This document shows positions 1 to 13,000 of a stretch of 26,876 bases of DNA, piece by piece. Position 1 is the first letter of the stretch. The number at the start of each line of letters is the position of its first letter. Below the pieces are notes generated by a model. The model saw only the letters and a list, made by a program, of their open reading frames with translations, ran no database searches and was not told the DNA's origin. The DNA is taken from NCBI GenBank assembly GCA_009801015.1, contig VHZZ01001479.1, positions 92,054 through 118,929 on the forward strand, given 5' to 3'. A program made the translations under genes and the position numbers. This DNA comes from Silene noctiflora. Its lineage: Eukaryota > Streptophyta > Magnoliopsida > Caryophyllales > Caryophyllaceae.

Positions 1-717
1 ATTAATAATTAATATAGGATTAACGAATTAAATACATGTTCGTCATATGAAAAATCGTTCATAATTGAACAATTTTAATGTGGTTGAAGAAGGTTGAGTT
101 TCAACATTAGAGAGAAGGGAGAGAATTAGGTTAATGTTTTTTAGTGAAGGGTAAAAAAATGGAAAGTTTAGTGCAAAAAGTACTGCAATGAGTAAAAATT
201 GTACTGCGAAAATAAATTCCGTATATTTTTTATTAGCTATAATTTATATTCTAATTCTAAATTTTATCTTTATATTAATTATTTTTAAATTAAGTAGTTC
301 GTAAAAGATGAAGACTCTTAAATCGCTTGAAAAAAGCTTCCTTATTAGTATATATATTTTGATTGATTGATTGATATTGATTAATAAATCCGATATAAAG
401 TTAACGTAAGTAAGCGAGTATGGAAAAATTCCTGTTCAACCAGTCCGATTTTGTGTTGAATCTGGAATTTTTAAGTGCGGTCCACTATTTTTTCGTACCC
501 TAGTTCGGGTCCAATCGGGTTCCAATCCCACATTTGTGAGAAGTAAAAAGGAAGAAAGAGTAGTCGAAATTAGTGGAAAGTGGAAAGAGAGCAAAAGATT
601 ATCCATGAAGTGAAGAGTGAAGAAGAGAGTAAAAGACAGCATCCTGTCCGTCTCCAAGGCGACGTAGCTAAACCCACACTCCATAAGTGAGTCTCAGCAT
701 ACACAAATACATGTCAG
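1..717 (+). promoter_or_regulatory. FTSH12 upstream region and presumed 5' UTR
   Basis: AT-rich, with TATATATATTTT at about 350 and a GATT tandem run just after. No TATA box or initiator can be assigned with confidence. The more purine-rich 530-660 stretch is probably leader. TACTGCGAAAATAAATTCCG at 202 recurs in intron 4, so part of the region is repeat-derived. Confidence 0.4.
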
Positions 718-800
718 ATGTCCTCCTCAATATTAATGTCACTGCAATGTCCCTCTTTCTCTTCACCATTATTACTACCACCATGCCGCCATTACAATAA
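711..800 (+). promoter_or_regulatory. Overlapping upstream ORF (29 codons) at the FTSH12 start
   Basis: An ATG at 711 opens a 29-codon frame that ends in TAA at 798-800. It overlaps the FTSH12 start (718) in a different frame. Both start codons have a pyrimidine at -3. If the mRNA begins upstream of 711, scanning ribosomes would meet this ATG first, which could lower FTSH12 translation. The frame is seen; regulation is inferred, and the transcription start is unknown. Confidence 0.4.
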
Positions 801-993
801 ATCCTCCAGGATTCCCCGCCGCCACCGCAACACCAGGCCCTTGTTCTTACCTCGTGCTTCCAATTCCAATTCCAATCCCAATCCCAATCCCAATCCCTGG
901 GATAAACTTCCCACCTCCTTTCAACTATTTCGTTCCGAGTTTAATCGCCTTAGCTTTGAGTTTCTCAATTGGAATAAATGGGATAACTGGAAG
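718..993 (+). CDS. FTSH12: FTSH12 exon 1: transit peptide and N-terminal linker
   Basis: Residues 1-92. The start at 718 opens [10 protein letters not shown] and continues Ser-, Pro- and Arg-rich without acidic residues for about 45 residues, as expected of a chloroplast transit peptide; a cleavage site near residue 46-48 (PRA|S) is a guess. A hexanucleotide run at 859-898 encodes alternating Ser-Asn and Pro-Asn. The exon ends in NWNKWDNWK just before a GTAATC donor. The sequence around the start codon is weak by plant standards, and a second ATG lies 7 nt upstream in another frame. Confidence 0.85.
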
Positions 994-1004
994 GTAATCA
1001 TCAA

Positions 1005-1035
<31 letters not shown>

Positions 1036-4000
1036 TCTATTTCTTCTTGTTTTGCTTGCTTTTCAATTACTCTTATCATACAATAAACCCTAAATTATTC
1101 ATGTGATTAACTCTCCAGGACATAAATACCTGGGAACCTAAACGACTTGCCGCCTTGCTCCTCTATATATTTGCTATTTTACTTTCTTTTCAAAAACTTT
1201 ATGCCGCATTTCAAGCTCCCACAATTGCCCAACACCCAAAACAGCTTACCGATGCATATATGGACGCCTTGATTCCTCTTCCCACACCAGACAATGTCAC
1301 CAAGTAAGTTCAATGGGACTTCCTCGTCTATTTTCTAATCAACATGGATCGAGTGTTTGAATTTCAAATTGTATCCCTGTAACTGCAGGGTAAAGAAGGG
1401 CATGTGGAGAAAGACGATGCCTAAAGGACTCAAAATCAAGAAATTTATTCAAGGACCAAATGGCACTATGGTTCATGACACTTCTTATGTTGGTGAAGAT
1501 GCATGGAATGATGACACGGAACGCCCACTGGAATACTTGAAAGAAATTATCAGTGGCCATGCAAGTTTGAGTGAACAAGACAAGAAGGTTGTACAAAGGG
1601 AGATCGGGGTTTCAGGTTAGCCAAATCAAATTACATTGTTAACAACAGGTTTCAATCTTCAAAACACTAACTCTCTTGCTTGTTTTTCGATATTCGGTTA
1701 GGAAGTGTAGGATCTCCTATATGCTCTGCCCTTCAGGGTTTCATCACTTTGATATTTAGTTGGAAAGCCGCAGGCTATGGTGTTATTATCATTCTGATTA
1801 TGTATGGGACTTGTATATCTTGGGTTAACTTCTCTAACTCAATAGCATATCATACTGCCATCATGGCCAATTGAAATCAGACTGTGGACAATTTCATCGC
1901 AGTACTAATGCTAGATGCGTTGCTATACTGTTGCTTCAGGTGGACTTATATGTTAACCATGTGCTTGTTTATTTCACCTCTGTCACTATGAGTCACATAC
2001 TCTTGTTATCTTGCTGGTCAAAGTACCATCAACTTTTCTAGGAAAATAAGCGAATCTTATTGGTTCTGTAAACTCTTGTGCAAAATACAGAAGTCAGGTA
2101 TAGTAGTATGTGCAATGAACATTTTTATTTTGTCTTTTGATGTCATAGTGTGTGAAGCGCTCGCTTTATAGATTAGAGCTTTTGATGTCTACAACCTCTC
2201 AAAAAAAGAGAAAGGTTTCACTACTTGGCATTTGCTTCGAAAAAATTATCTTCATAGCCAGATCTTTTGACTTTTACATCTCTCATGGTTGACAGCTCAC
2301 GAGCAGGAACTTCAAGGATCATGGCGTGAAAGGCTCCATGCATGGGCACAAATTCTGGAAAAGGAGAAGTTGCGTGAGCAGATGAGCTCCTTGAACGCTA
2401 AATATGCCGTCGAATTTGACATGAAAGATGTTGAGAACAGTCTCCGGAAAGATGTAGAGGAAAAGGCAAGAGATGCACAAGGAGCAAGGGCTTTGTGGAT
2501 CTCGAAACGTTGGTGGCGCTACAGGCCTAAACTGCCATACATCTACTTTCTCCAAAAACTTGATACCTCAGAGGTAAATATGAACTAGCAATCTCTTATC
2601 TTGTTATGCAACAACCGAGTTATCAAAGTTTTGAAGGTTAGAGTGATAGTATTTTGACGCGGTATCAGCCGCTTCATGACACAACAACCGAGACCAGTCT
2701 GCGCCAACCAATCCTTAGATCAAGGCTCACACCTAGATTTAATACCATGGCAACAATGCTAAAATTGAAAATATTTTAGTGTCACATAAGACGTGGTTAA
2801 ACATTATACGTTGCTTTTGTGCCTACCTACTCGCGCCATCATTGATGGCCTCTGATAACATGGCTTTCCAGTTACATAAGTGGTGCAATTTGGTCATCAT
2901 AGAGTGATTGAGGGGAGGTTTGGAACTCTAGGAGATGATTCTGATTTTCTTATTAACATTGTGGCAAATACAATTAACAGAAGAATAGATATAAAGTTTG
3001 AGAGAATCAATTGACCTTGTGACATAGTAAATATTGAATGAGAAATCAGATTTTAGTTTGGATTAGTCTCTGAGCAGGAATCTGAGAGTAAAAAACCAAA
3101 TATGTGCTGAAATGTTGCTAAGCTTGCTATCCCGTTCATAACTTCGTAAGTGGGCACCATTTTTGTTGGGGATAGAGGATTGCAGACTTTATAAGTTATC
3201 TAGATCCAAGAGTTTGTCTGATAAATTCTTGTAGTCGTGTCATGCTGTTTCTATTTAAGCTTCTATTTGAAACACTAGTTCCTTTCTCCTTTACAGCTCC
3301 CAGTTATCTTTGGAAAGCGAAGGTTCAGGAGGAGGTCAAACCTCTTTTGGGGCCAGTTGTCTTTAAGAGGCTTTTTACTGAAAATGGTCAACCACTTTTG
3401 GAGCATTTATTAGTTAGTTGGGTTGCACAAAATCGTTGATGGAATTGTGTAAGAATAATTGAATAAGAAAATTACATTTACATCCCTTTGCCACATCCAG
3501 TGATATAGCTGGATTGTTAAGAAATAAGATAGATGTCCTAATTTTCCTGTTACAGAATATGGACACCATTAGAAAATTTGATTTATGCTTCTAGAGTTCT
3601 AGTAGTTGAACTATTTGCCAGCATCCACTATCCTGCACACATCCCGCTCTCATTGGTTTTATTGCGATGTCAAGATGTATGCAACATGAAGTAAACAGCC
3701 CAAAGTCTGAGCAGGCTGTTATTTGATATGCATTTAGTGCGGTAATTTGTAATATTAGGATTTGAAGTGAGGAAGTTATTTGGTAGTAACTATTAATTTT
3801 TTTTATTTTTTTTCATAAGAGTAATTATTTCCTGTGTTACTTCAACACTTCACTTTACTGCCTGTAGACATTCCGATACACTTTGGCACTTTGTGTAAGA
3901 CTAAGAACATGATGCTTTTCAGATTAACAAATTCTCTTATAAGACAATCTCATGAGAGTGACTTATATGAGGATTTAGGTATTCTTTTATTTCAGTAGTG

Positions 4001-7000
4001 GGTCGACGAGTGCGTTTTTTGGTTAAATGGATTAGCCTCATGCCAAAATAGAATGAGACGGTCTCTCATTCACAAATAGCCGCGTCTGAGACTTGCAACA
4101 AAGTTAAGAATAACATTACTTATTTCTCAATTCTGTTTACATTTGCTAGCATCTCTTTTTCAAGCGGGTAAGAAGTGGAGAGTTTTAATATTTGTTTACA
4201 TGATGGATGTCTCAATTATGGAATAATATCATCAGTTTTTTTGTGAAATAGATCGAATATAAATTAAAGAGCAATATTGATTTTCGCACGCATTTCTCGC
4301 CTCCCTCATTTCCCCTCGTCTCTAAAAAATCCCTCTCCTCTCTCATGTCTTTCCCAACCCACACCCATTCCCCATACTGTCAACCACTTCATATTTGCGG
4401 CGACGACCCGCCATTTAAACCACCTGAAACCCATTGCAAAAACCCAAAAAGAATGTTGTCATCAAAGGTAGGGTCAAGCTAGAGACACAAGCTCGTAGAT
4501 TGACCGCATAGGTTATTTCTTTGTATTAACAAGCTCGACATAGGTTATTTTATTAAGCTTGTAGTTCCCTATATTAGCATGCATTTCTCTATATTAACAA
4601 GTCACATATCTCAAGTGTGATCGGACCTGCACTTCTCTATGTTAACGCCTATGTTAGGAGTATTAAAATTGAGATTTCCGACTCGATGGCTCTTCAATTC
4701 CTTAATCAAATTCAGGTCATTTAATCTGTGGCCCTCCAATGTCTGTCGACCACCACAACCTGCTGACCGAGAGAGCGTGGACCCCATGCTGACTGGGCAC
4801 CATACCCGACCAACCCACCACCGCAAACTCCAGAAAAACCCCAAACCTTCAAAAATTAACAAACAAAAAAAAGTAATAATGAATCAAAAACTTATTTTAC
4901 AATTGAATTATGATCATTATTGAACAATGATGATGTATATAGAGCCTTAGAGGTGGATTGGTTAGGATTTGAGAGAGATTACGTATTTTTTTAAGCCAAG
5001 GGTATGCAAATGCAAATTTTTGGGAAAAATGTACAACGTTGAGAGTTTAGCATACTGCGAAAATAAATTACGTAACTATGTTTATTTTAGCAAAAAAATT
5101 TAAAGTGCTAATTATCTGCTTGTGTGCTTGTTTTGCTGACAGGTTGCAGCTATTGTCTTTACTGAAGATCTGAAGCGATTGTATGTGACTATGAAGGAAG
5201 GTTTTCCTCTGGAATATGTTGTAAGTACCATGTGTTTCATGGCTTATCTTTTCTGGTCCCCTCGAAGTTCTTCAGCATCTATCTATCTCTTATTACTACG
5301 ATCAAATGATTGTTGTAGGTTGATATTCCGCTTGATCCATACTTGTTCGAGACAATTTCAAATTCTGGCGTTGAAGTGGATCTTCTTCAAAAACGACAAA
5401 TCCACTATTTTATGAAAGTTTTGATTGCTTTATTACCGGGAATTCTTATTCTGTGGTTTATGAGGGAGTCCTTGATGCTTCTGCATATTACGTCCAGCCG
5501 TTTTCTGTATAAGAAGTACAACCAACTCTTTGACTTGGCATATTCAGAGAACTTTGTTTCGGTATTTCTCTTAGATCCTTGTAAAAAGTGTACATTTTCT
5601 CTGTGTAGCTCAACAGTTTCTTTTCTGATTCCATCTCTTCCTTTCCAGCCTGTTAGGGAAGATATTGAAATAAAGTCGATGTATAAAGAAGTAATACTAG
5701 GAGGCGATGTTTGGGATCTTCTGGATGAAATAATGAGTTACCTGAGTAACCCCATGCAGTTTTATGAAAAAAGGGTGCAATTTGTGAGGGTAATATTCTT
5801 TACTCACGTATGAAACTTTTCTCATTTTATTGATGTTGTTCAGCATACTTTCCTTTTTTTGTTTTTTCTTTTGGAAAAAGTGGAGATTTTATTTCTCTAT
5901 GAGGATGGACAAGAAAAGGACTATTACAAGTTGAGCAAGACTGTAGCTGAAACCGAGCCAAGAAAGACAAATTATACATTTTACAAACTATTACATACGA
6001 CTGTGAATGTCAGAAGGATGTTTTTGACATTTGAAAGTTTTTCAAATTAAGCTCTCTCCGACTTCATATTTAGAGAATCTGACGTGGGTGCATGTCCAAG
6101 TGTCGGACTCAGCTGTGTTTATGAAAATTCACATGCTCTTGGCTTAAATAAAGTTTCACTAGTGTAAAACCATGTTCTGAGTGTCTAATGTCAAACACAG
6201 TGGCAATGTAATATGAGGAGTTCGGACTTCGGAGTAAGAAAATAGACAAGAACTAGTATTCCAGCTCAAAAAATGCGCACTTGAATAGACTTTCAGTCCT
6301 CTGCAGGAGCCACCTCAATTCCTTAGAATAATTTAACAAGCTCTTTGCAGTTGCTAGTTTGCTACTTAATCTAGCCGGTTCTCTATGCTTAACTTACTAT
6401 CCATTAAGCCAAAAACAAGTGGCTATGCGTTTCTGTAGCATTATAGCAGAGCACACACTAGCATGGTTTTGAATATTGATTGCGGCACTAAAATACGTAT
6501 AACTTATCATGATCTTTAAGCTTACTGCGACCGCATACTGAGCAAATGGTCAGATTAGGCTGCAGAGGTCGATTCTGAGATCAAGTTTCAAACCGAATTT
6601 ATATTATGCATAGTAGTTAGCAAGGGATATGGCCAGAAGTCTTCCGGTTGCTTACATTCTGTCATCTTTTAGAGCTCTTATTTTTTTTAACTCTATAGAG
6701 AATATATGTAGAGAATATGTACTTGTATGGTCGTATCTATTTTCTCGGGCTAGGAGCACTTTTTAACTTTAATCTTCTCTCGTTTATCTATCAAATAAAA
6801 GCTCAATGTATGTATTAAGTATCTTTTATGCTTCGGAATGATCTTATCGAGGTTTCCTCTTGTGTCTGTGGCAGGGTGTTCTTCTATCAGGACCCCCAGG
6901 CACTGGTAAAACACTGTTTGCCAGAACACTAGCAAAAAAAAGTGGTTTGCCATTTGTGTTTGCTTCTGGTGCTGAGTTTACGGATAGTGAGAGAAGTGGC

Positions 7001-10000
7001 GCTGCAAGGATCAATGACTTGTTCTCGACTGCGCGAAGAAATGTAATCTATATTGCTCTCTTTATTTTTCATTTGTGTAAATTTAAGAATATTATTTTCA
7101 GTTTCCCTTAATGCTGGCTTTCTACTTGTAATCTGCTCTTCTACTAGAACAACAACAACAACAACAACAACAACAAAAGAGCCTTAATCCCAAAAGGATT
7201 TGAAGTCGACGAACATGAATCATCATCTTAAACCATCAATGAGAAGTATAGTTATGAAAAGGAAAAAAGGAAAGGAAAACAATATTGAAAATACTAACCT
7301 TGACTCTACTCTTACGAGTAATGTGGATGGTAGGCTGAATTTTCTGCTGGTTTTGCTAGTTTATCAAATCAGTTAATTTTATTGGTGGTTCTCTTTTTGA
7401 AAGAACTAGAATTCATCATCTGTTTAATTTCTCAAGTGAAACCATGGTCAGCAGGTGATATGTTGAGGAGGTTAATACTCTTTCTGTCCCAGTCAATTGT
7501 TTATTTTAATTTATTTTTTTTTGGCGAGGAGAATTTTTTTAACAAAGGTAAACAAATGACTAGGATGGAGGGATTTTTTTCTTTCTTTTTTTTTTTTTTT
7601 TGCTGAAAGAGTTTCAGCTAGGCGTATGGCATGATAACATGAAATGTGATTTATTGAAGTTACCATGATTGCAACCCATGCTTTATGTTTCCTTTCATAG
7701 ACTGATTGGCAATTGAAAGTATACTACGACATAAAGCAAGTGATATTTAGGAGACCTTGTGATCTCTTAAATCCTTTGAATTCTCCCTCATTTTATTAAT
7801 CTTATGTGTAATTTAAGTTGCCGACGCTAAAATATGAGAAATACAAAAGCAAGATGATTGGAAAGAGCTTGCAAAAAGTCAATTGTTTATTTTATTATTT
7901 TTTTGGCGAGGGGAAATTTGGTAACGAAGGTAAATGAATGACCCGGACGGAGGGAGGTTTTGTCTCTCTTTTTTTGATAAACTAGCAAAAGCAGCTTGCA
8001 AAAGTTAAACAAATCAGTTAATTTGGTAAAGAAGGTAAACAAATCAGTTAATTTGGTAACAAAGATAAACTAATCAGCTTGCAAAGAGTTACTTGAACTT
8101 TTGTCTCAGTTCTCTCTCTCTCTCTCTCTTTTAGTGGAGGTTAGATAGATCTTCTCTATTTGGAAATTCAAATGTCCCCATTTGCTTTCACAGCGCAAAA
8201 TACTTGCAATAACGGTATAACATTTGTTCTTTATAATTGTGCAGGCTCCGTCCTTTGTTTTTATAGACGAAATCGATGCGATTGCAGGAAGGCATTGTAA
8301 TAATGATCCACGAAGAAAAGCAACATATGAGGCATTAATTTCTCAGTTGGATGGGGAGTAAGTCTCTTGGTTTTGCTTATTTCAGCAGCAGTCTGAATCG
8401 TTTCTAGGAATATGTATTTGTGTGCCTCGGTTTGTCAGATGCAGAGGGCTTTACTTAATATGTGTGTAAGCCATGAACCCGTTAAGTCAGCTCTGAGAAA
8501 ACGTACCAGTCTGTAGATACGAGACTGTACAGTTGTTGAAAAAATTAAGGTTCTTTGACATCTATAGCCAGTTATGAACTCAAAAATTTGATCACCTCAC
8601 AAGATTTTTTTATACAAGTTCAAAACTAAGCAACTAATAAGGACTTATTTAAGTTGTAAAATCCTTTGATTTAGAGCATATTTAAATCATGCTTGTAAAC
8701 ATCCAATAAGAATTAACATTCAAGTCAACAGGATTGTGGTAAGCATGGTACAAAATGCAGTATCCGTCAAGGTTATGAAATATTGCTATCTGGTTGTCAC
8801 TTGTGTAAGGTAACAGGCCACCATTGTGGCTGTAATTTCAACAACCTAATTCTCAAATGCCCTAAATTTCACTTAAGATTTTAAAATTAGTGTTGATTTT
8901 CCATTTGTAGGCTTGTAGCCATCTTCTCTCTCTTATGACTCTTTCACAGATACGTACACCATTTACAATAAAACATGTTTCCTAAAAATAATGGTAATGT
9001 ATTTGAAGTGGCAGAGAACCGGTACAGTTATGGCAATACTTTGAATTATTGCTTATTGCGGCGATTTTTTATAGGGCGCTCTATAACAGGATAGCATACT
9101 GGCAGGGTGAATTTTTGTTACATACGTAGCGAGAATTTTCACACCATGACGTGAAGTGGATGAGTGTATAACCAAAAAAAAACAAGCTCCTTACACTTCT
9201 CATCATGGTTCACCTACGACATCCTCGCCGCCCCTCCTAAAAAGAAAAGGACGTAGTACAAAAAAACCCCTTCCAAAAACTCTGTTTAGCATTGTTGCTC
9301 TATGAGGCTGATGTTATGTGTCTTGCTTGTGCTTTGGTTATGCCATGCTTTTGTAGTATTAGATTTATTAATTGAGGACACTTGGCGGCTGATGCTCTAT
9401 GGTTTTTTTGTTTGTAAAGTCACTTTCAATTTATTGCCCAATTTCTTTTCAGCGTTTCATGTATGGTATTAAATCTCGTTTGTTGTCACGGTCTGATCTC
9501 AGTCTTTGTGCCACGAATGCTAAATACGGCTGCAGTAACCTTCATAACTTGGCGGCGTTACTTAGTTGCGGCCTAGATTTAATACCCTGGTCACTTGGCA
9601 TAGTTGTGTTGTGGCCTTTAATACCATGGTCTCATATTCTCGGGAGTGGGTCATCAGTGCCTAAGTAGTCAACTAAATTTTAGCGGTTGGATTGTTGTTT
9701 TGGTTATGGCATGGTGTCAACATTTTTGAGATGGTTGTATCATTCTCCATTTATTGTAATTTTGTTGCACAGCGCCACAGCCCTTCACAAGTGAACTTAT
9801 TACTGTCCTGCACCTTGAAAGGATGTGTCTTGATTATCTATGAATTTCAGTTTTTTTTTTTTTTCATTTTTTCTTTTCTTTTCCTTTTTTTTTTGTGTGT
9901 AGGAAAGTAAAGACTGGTGTTGATCGATTCTCACTTAGACAAGCAGTGATTTTTATCTGTGCAACTAACAGACCAGATGAATTAGATGTAGAATTTGTTC

Positions 10001-13000
10001 AAGCTGGACGTATAGATCGTCGTGTGCACATTGGATTGCCTGATGCAAAGCAGCGGGTGCAGATATTTGGGCTGCACAGTGCAGGGAAGCAGCTTGCTGA
10101 GGATGTTGACTTTGGGAAGGTGACTAGCATTCCCAGCTTCCCATTTTAAGTTTCAAATTGCACCAACGGAGATGTAGGCCATGTAGCGCTTGGTACTGGA
10201 CGGTGTGCACTGTCATGGTTTATGATAGATTGACATCCTGGTTTTTATTCAAAGAACAAATCTTATGGTGTTAGGTGACCGACCATTTTCTGAACTTTCA
10301 TCATTTGGAAAATATAAACATATACCCCCTGTCGCCCTACAGCAGAAATATATATATATTTTTTTGGGGGGTAAAAATCATATTAATCATTATGACTCCA
10401 TATTAATAATTTACAAAGGATAGTATGATACAAGGTCCTAGGATATTACATAAGGGACGTGGAATATCCACACCCTAGTAAAATCCTATAATGGTGTCCT
10501 GATCTAGACCACATTTTACGAGAGGCAACAATACATGAACCCTATAAACTAACTGACTCTAGTCTTAGGTGTCATTTGGTTAACCCTTACAAACTGTTGC
10601 AATTAAAAAATCCCATAACAAAATTGAGGGTTGTTTGGTTGACATCATTTTTGGAAAAATGGAGGAATCTAGAAATCTCATGATTTCCCAATTCCTTCAT
10701 AATAAAAATTTAGCCGTAAATATTTGATGGCACAGGATAACCAATTGATTCTTCGAAATTTGGCATTGCTTTTCATATTGCTAGATCTCTAATTGCATTT
10801 CGTTGCAGCTTGTCTTCCGCACTGTTGGTTATTCTGGGGCAGATATCCGCTATCTTGTTAATGAAGCAGGAATCATGTCTGTAAGTTAATGATCATCTGC
10901 TTATTTTGTGCATGGACTGTTCTTATCAACTTATGTACATGGTGCTTGCTAGTCCACATACCCAACTACTAAAACCTTACATAAAGTGGGAAATAAACTT
11001 ACACATATCATCATTGTCATTTTTTCCATTGCCTTAATGCGTTAGAGAGGCTGCCACTGCTGTTAAGAGGGTTGAAGGTACATAACGTAACCTTCCCGTG
11101 CAATAAACAGATAATTTTATTTATTTATTGTTNNNNNNNNNNCTTCCTTAAGAAAAGGTCAAAGTGTTTTAAGAGCCACGCTTAGGTCCATTGTATCCCA
11201 AACCCAAAAGGATTGCTAAATTTTAGTTCCATCAGAAATAGGCTAACTTATATTAAAGTAAAATCAGACTGATGTAAGCAATAGTTCTGCCACATACGAA
11301 AAAAAGTGAGAAATGAAAAAGACAACATGAGTTAAGTGGTCCTTAAGCCCATTCCATCCCTACTCTGCTGCCCAATTCTAGCATTATATAACCTCACAAG
11401 TATTGAGTTTTATGACAACATGACTAGTGTTGCATTGCTAGGTGTCAAATTTTGATCGGGAAGGAGCTTGAGGTAACAGATCAATGTTTTATTCAATAGA
11501 ATGAAGTTGGTGACTAACAGAGCTCCATTCCAGAACGAGCAGTTGGGGGATGTGATTTGAGGATTGGCCAACCAAACCCTGAACCATGCATTAGTGAACA
11601 TGATAACCTTCACATAATATTTCCACATAAATATGGCAACTATGTCGGGATATCCATCAAAGCATAAAGGTGAAATAACAAAGAGATAATATGGTTCATT
11701 TATTAGTAGAAGTAATGAAATCAAAAGCTGCAAAAATTTCTGCCTGCATGATTCTGTTGATTCAATATATTTTTGTTTTTGTTTTAAATTATATCTTTTC
11801 TTGTCTTTCACATGTGGACGTTTGAGGTGGATGTATCCCAACCCCTCACCTCTGCTCTCAGCCTCTTCCTCTCTCTTTCCATTTCGGCTCTCCCTCTGAT
11901 GGTTAGCCTTGTTACTGATAAAATGGCAACCAGGTAAGGAAAGGGCATTCAAAAATTTCTCATCAAGACATTATTGACGTCTTAGACAAGCAATTGCTCG
12001 AGGGTATGGGTGTACTGCTTACGGAGGAGGAGCAACAAAAATGTGAACAAAGTGTATGTTTTTCACTTTTACCCATGTTGACTAGTCCACAAAATTTTCT
12101 ATGATTTTGGCTGATTATTAGACTGATAATTTTGTGTAGGTCTCACTTGAAAAGAAGAGATTGCTAGCTGTTCATGAAGCTGGTCATATTGTGTTAGCCC
12201 ATTTGTTTCCAAAATTTGATTGGCATGCATTTTCTCAACTTCTGCCTGGAGGCAAGGTGGGAGTTATAGTCGTGACATTGGTACTATCTATTTATGTCTG
12301 CATAGCTTCCCTTCTGACATTATATTGATGATATCTGACAGGAAACAGCTATTTCTGTCTTCTACCCAAGGGAAGGCATGGTTGACCAAGGGTATACAGC
12401 TTTTGGTTATTTGATGATGCAAATGGTTGTAGCACATGGGGGTCGCTGTGCAGAACGTATTGTTTTTGGTGACGATGTTACTGATGGAGGAAAAGACGAC
12501 CTGGAAAAGATCACTAAGGTTAGCTTTCTTTATTAATTTTATAAAATTGTATGGTATTTTATGATATAAACTTAATGTAATAGTCCTTCTACGATATTTT
12601 ATCCTGAAGGCATATGACTCTAGTGCTTGAAGTTATCTCTTTGATGATTAGAAGCCTCTTAGAAATTGATATCTAACAGTTAATGGAATGTATTGAATAT
12701 TCGTGCATCGCCTCTCTGCTCTTCTCTATGGATTGCCAAGTCATTTTCTATTGATTATCCAAGGGGATTAAGCAAAAAAAAAGGCGTTATGCAAAAATAC
12801 ATTATCACGAGGGTCATGTATGAAGGAGGTACGAGTATGGACTAGCGTTTGGACAATAGAATAATTCTCTGTTATGACTATAATGAATCAAGGCTATGTC
12901 TGTCCCTAGTGCTATTATCTTTGCCAAAGTTATGGACAAATTAACGAATTCAATTCTAGGCAATATAACATGGTGTTATATTTGTAGATGATATATATGC

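Larger units (their letters stand above)
2574..5142 (+). other. Intron 4 (2569 bp), repeat-bearing
   Basis: A long AT-rich intron. It contains a MITE-like unit (3931-4074), a C-rich gene-like patch (about 4265-4860) and, near its 3' end, a 22-nt segment matching the upstream region at 202-223. The 2633-2880 stretch shares CCTAGATTTAATACC with 9571-9585 in intron 9, which suggests a diverged dispersed repeat without clear ends. A 65-codon frame over 3242-3439 is unrecognised. Confidence 0.7.
7043..8244 (+). other. Intron 8 (1202 bp) with LINE tail, two MITEs and short tandem repeat
   Basis: Contains a (CAA)n-headed RTE LINE 3' tail (about 7149-7290), two related Stowaway-like MITE copies (7478-7573 and 7877-7957), an imperfect 30-bp tandem duplication (about 8010-8070) and a (TC)9 microsatellite at 8111-8129. 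Confidence 0.75.

Noticed and set aside
436-684. 82-codon minus-strand frame in the upstream region
   Set aside because: Low-complexity translation, no recognisable similarity; it overlaps the presumed FTSH12 leader.
1680-1874. 64-codon hydrophobic frame in intron 3
   Set aside because: It begins with a non-ATG codon, and the FTSH12 frame joins exon 3 to exon 4 without needing it.
7382-7606. 74-codon frame in intron 8
   Set aside because: It reads through a MITE and a poly-T tract and ends in a phenylalanine run.
11410-11952. 180-codon minus-strand open frame
   Set aside because: It runs antisense across intron 11 into exon 12, has no recognisable domain, and the plus-strand exon in the same bases is certain.
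12140-12187. Bacterial ftsH gene or organelle DNA
   Set aside because: The gene is split by 18 spliceosomal introns and carries a transit peptide; it is nuclear.
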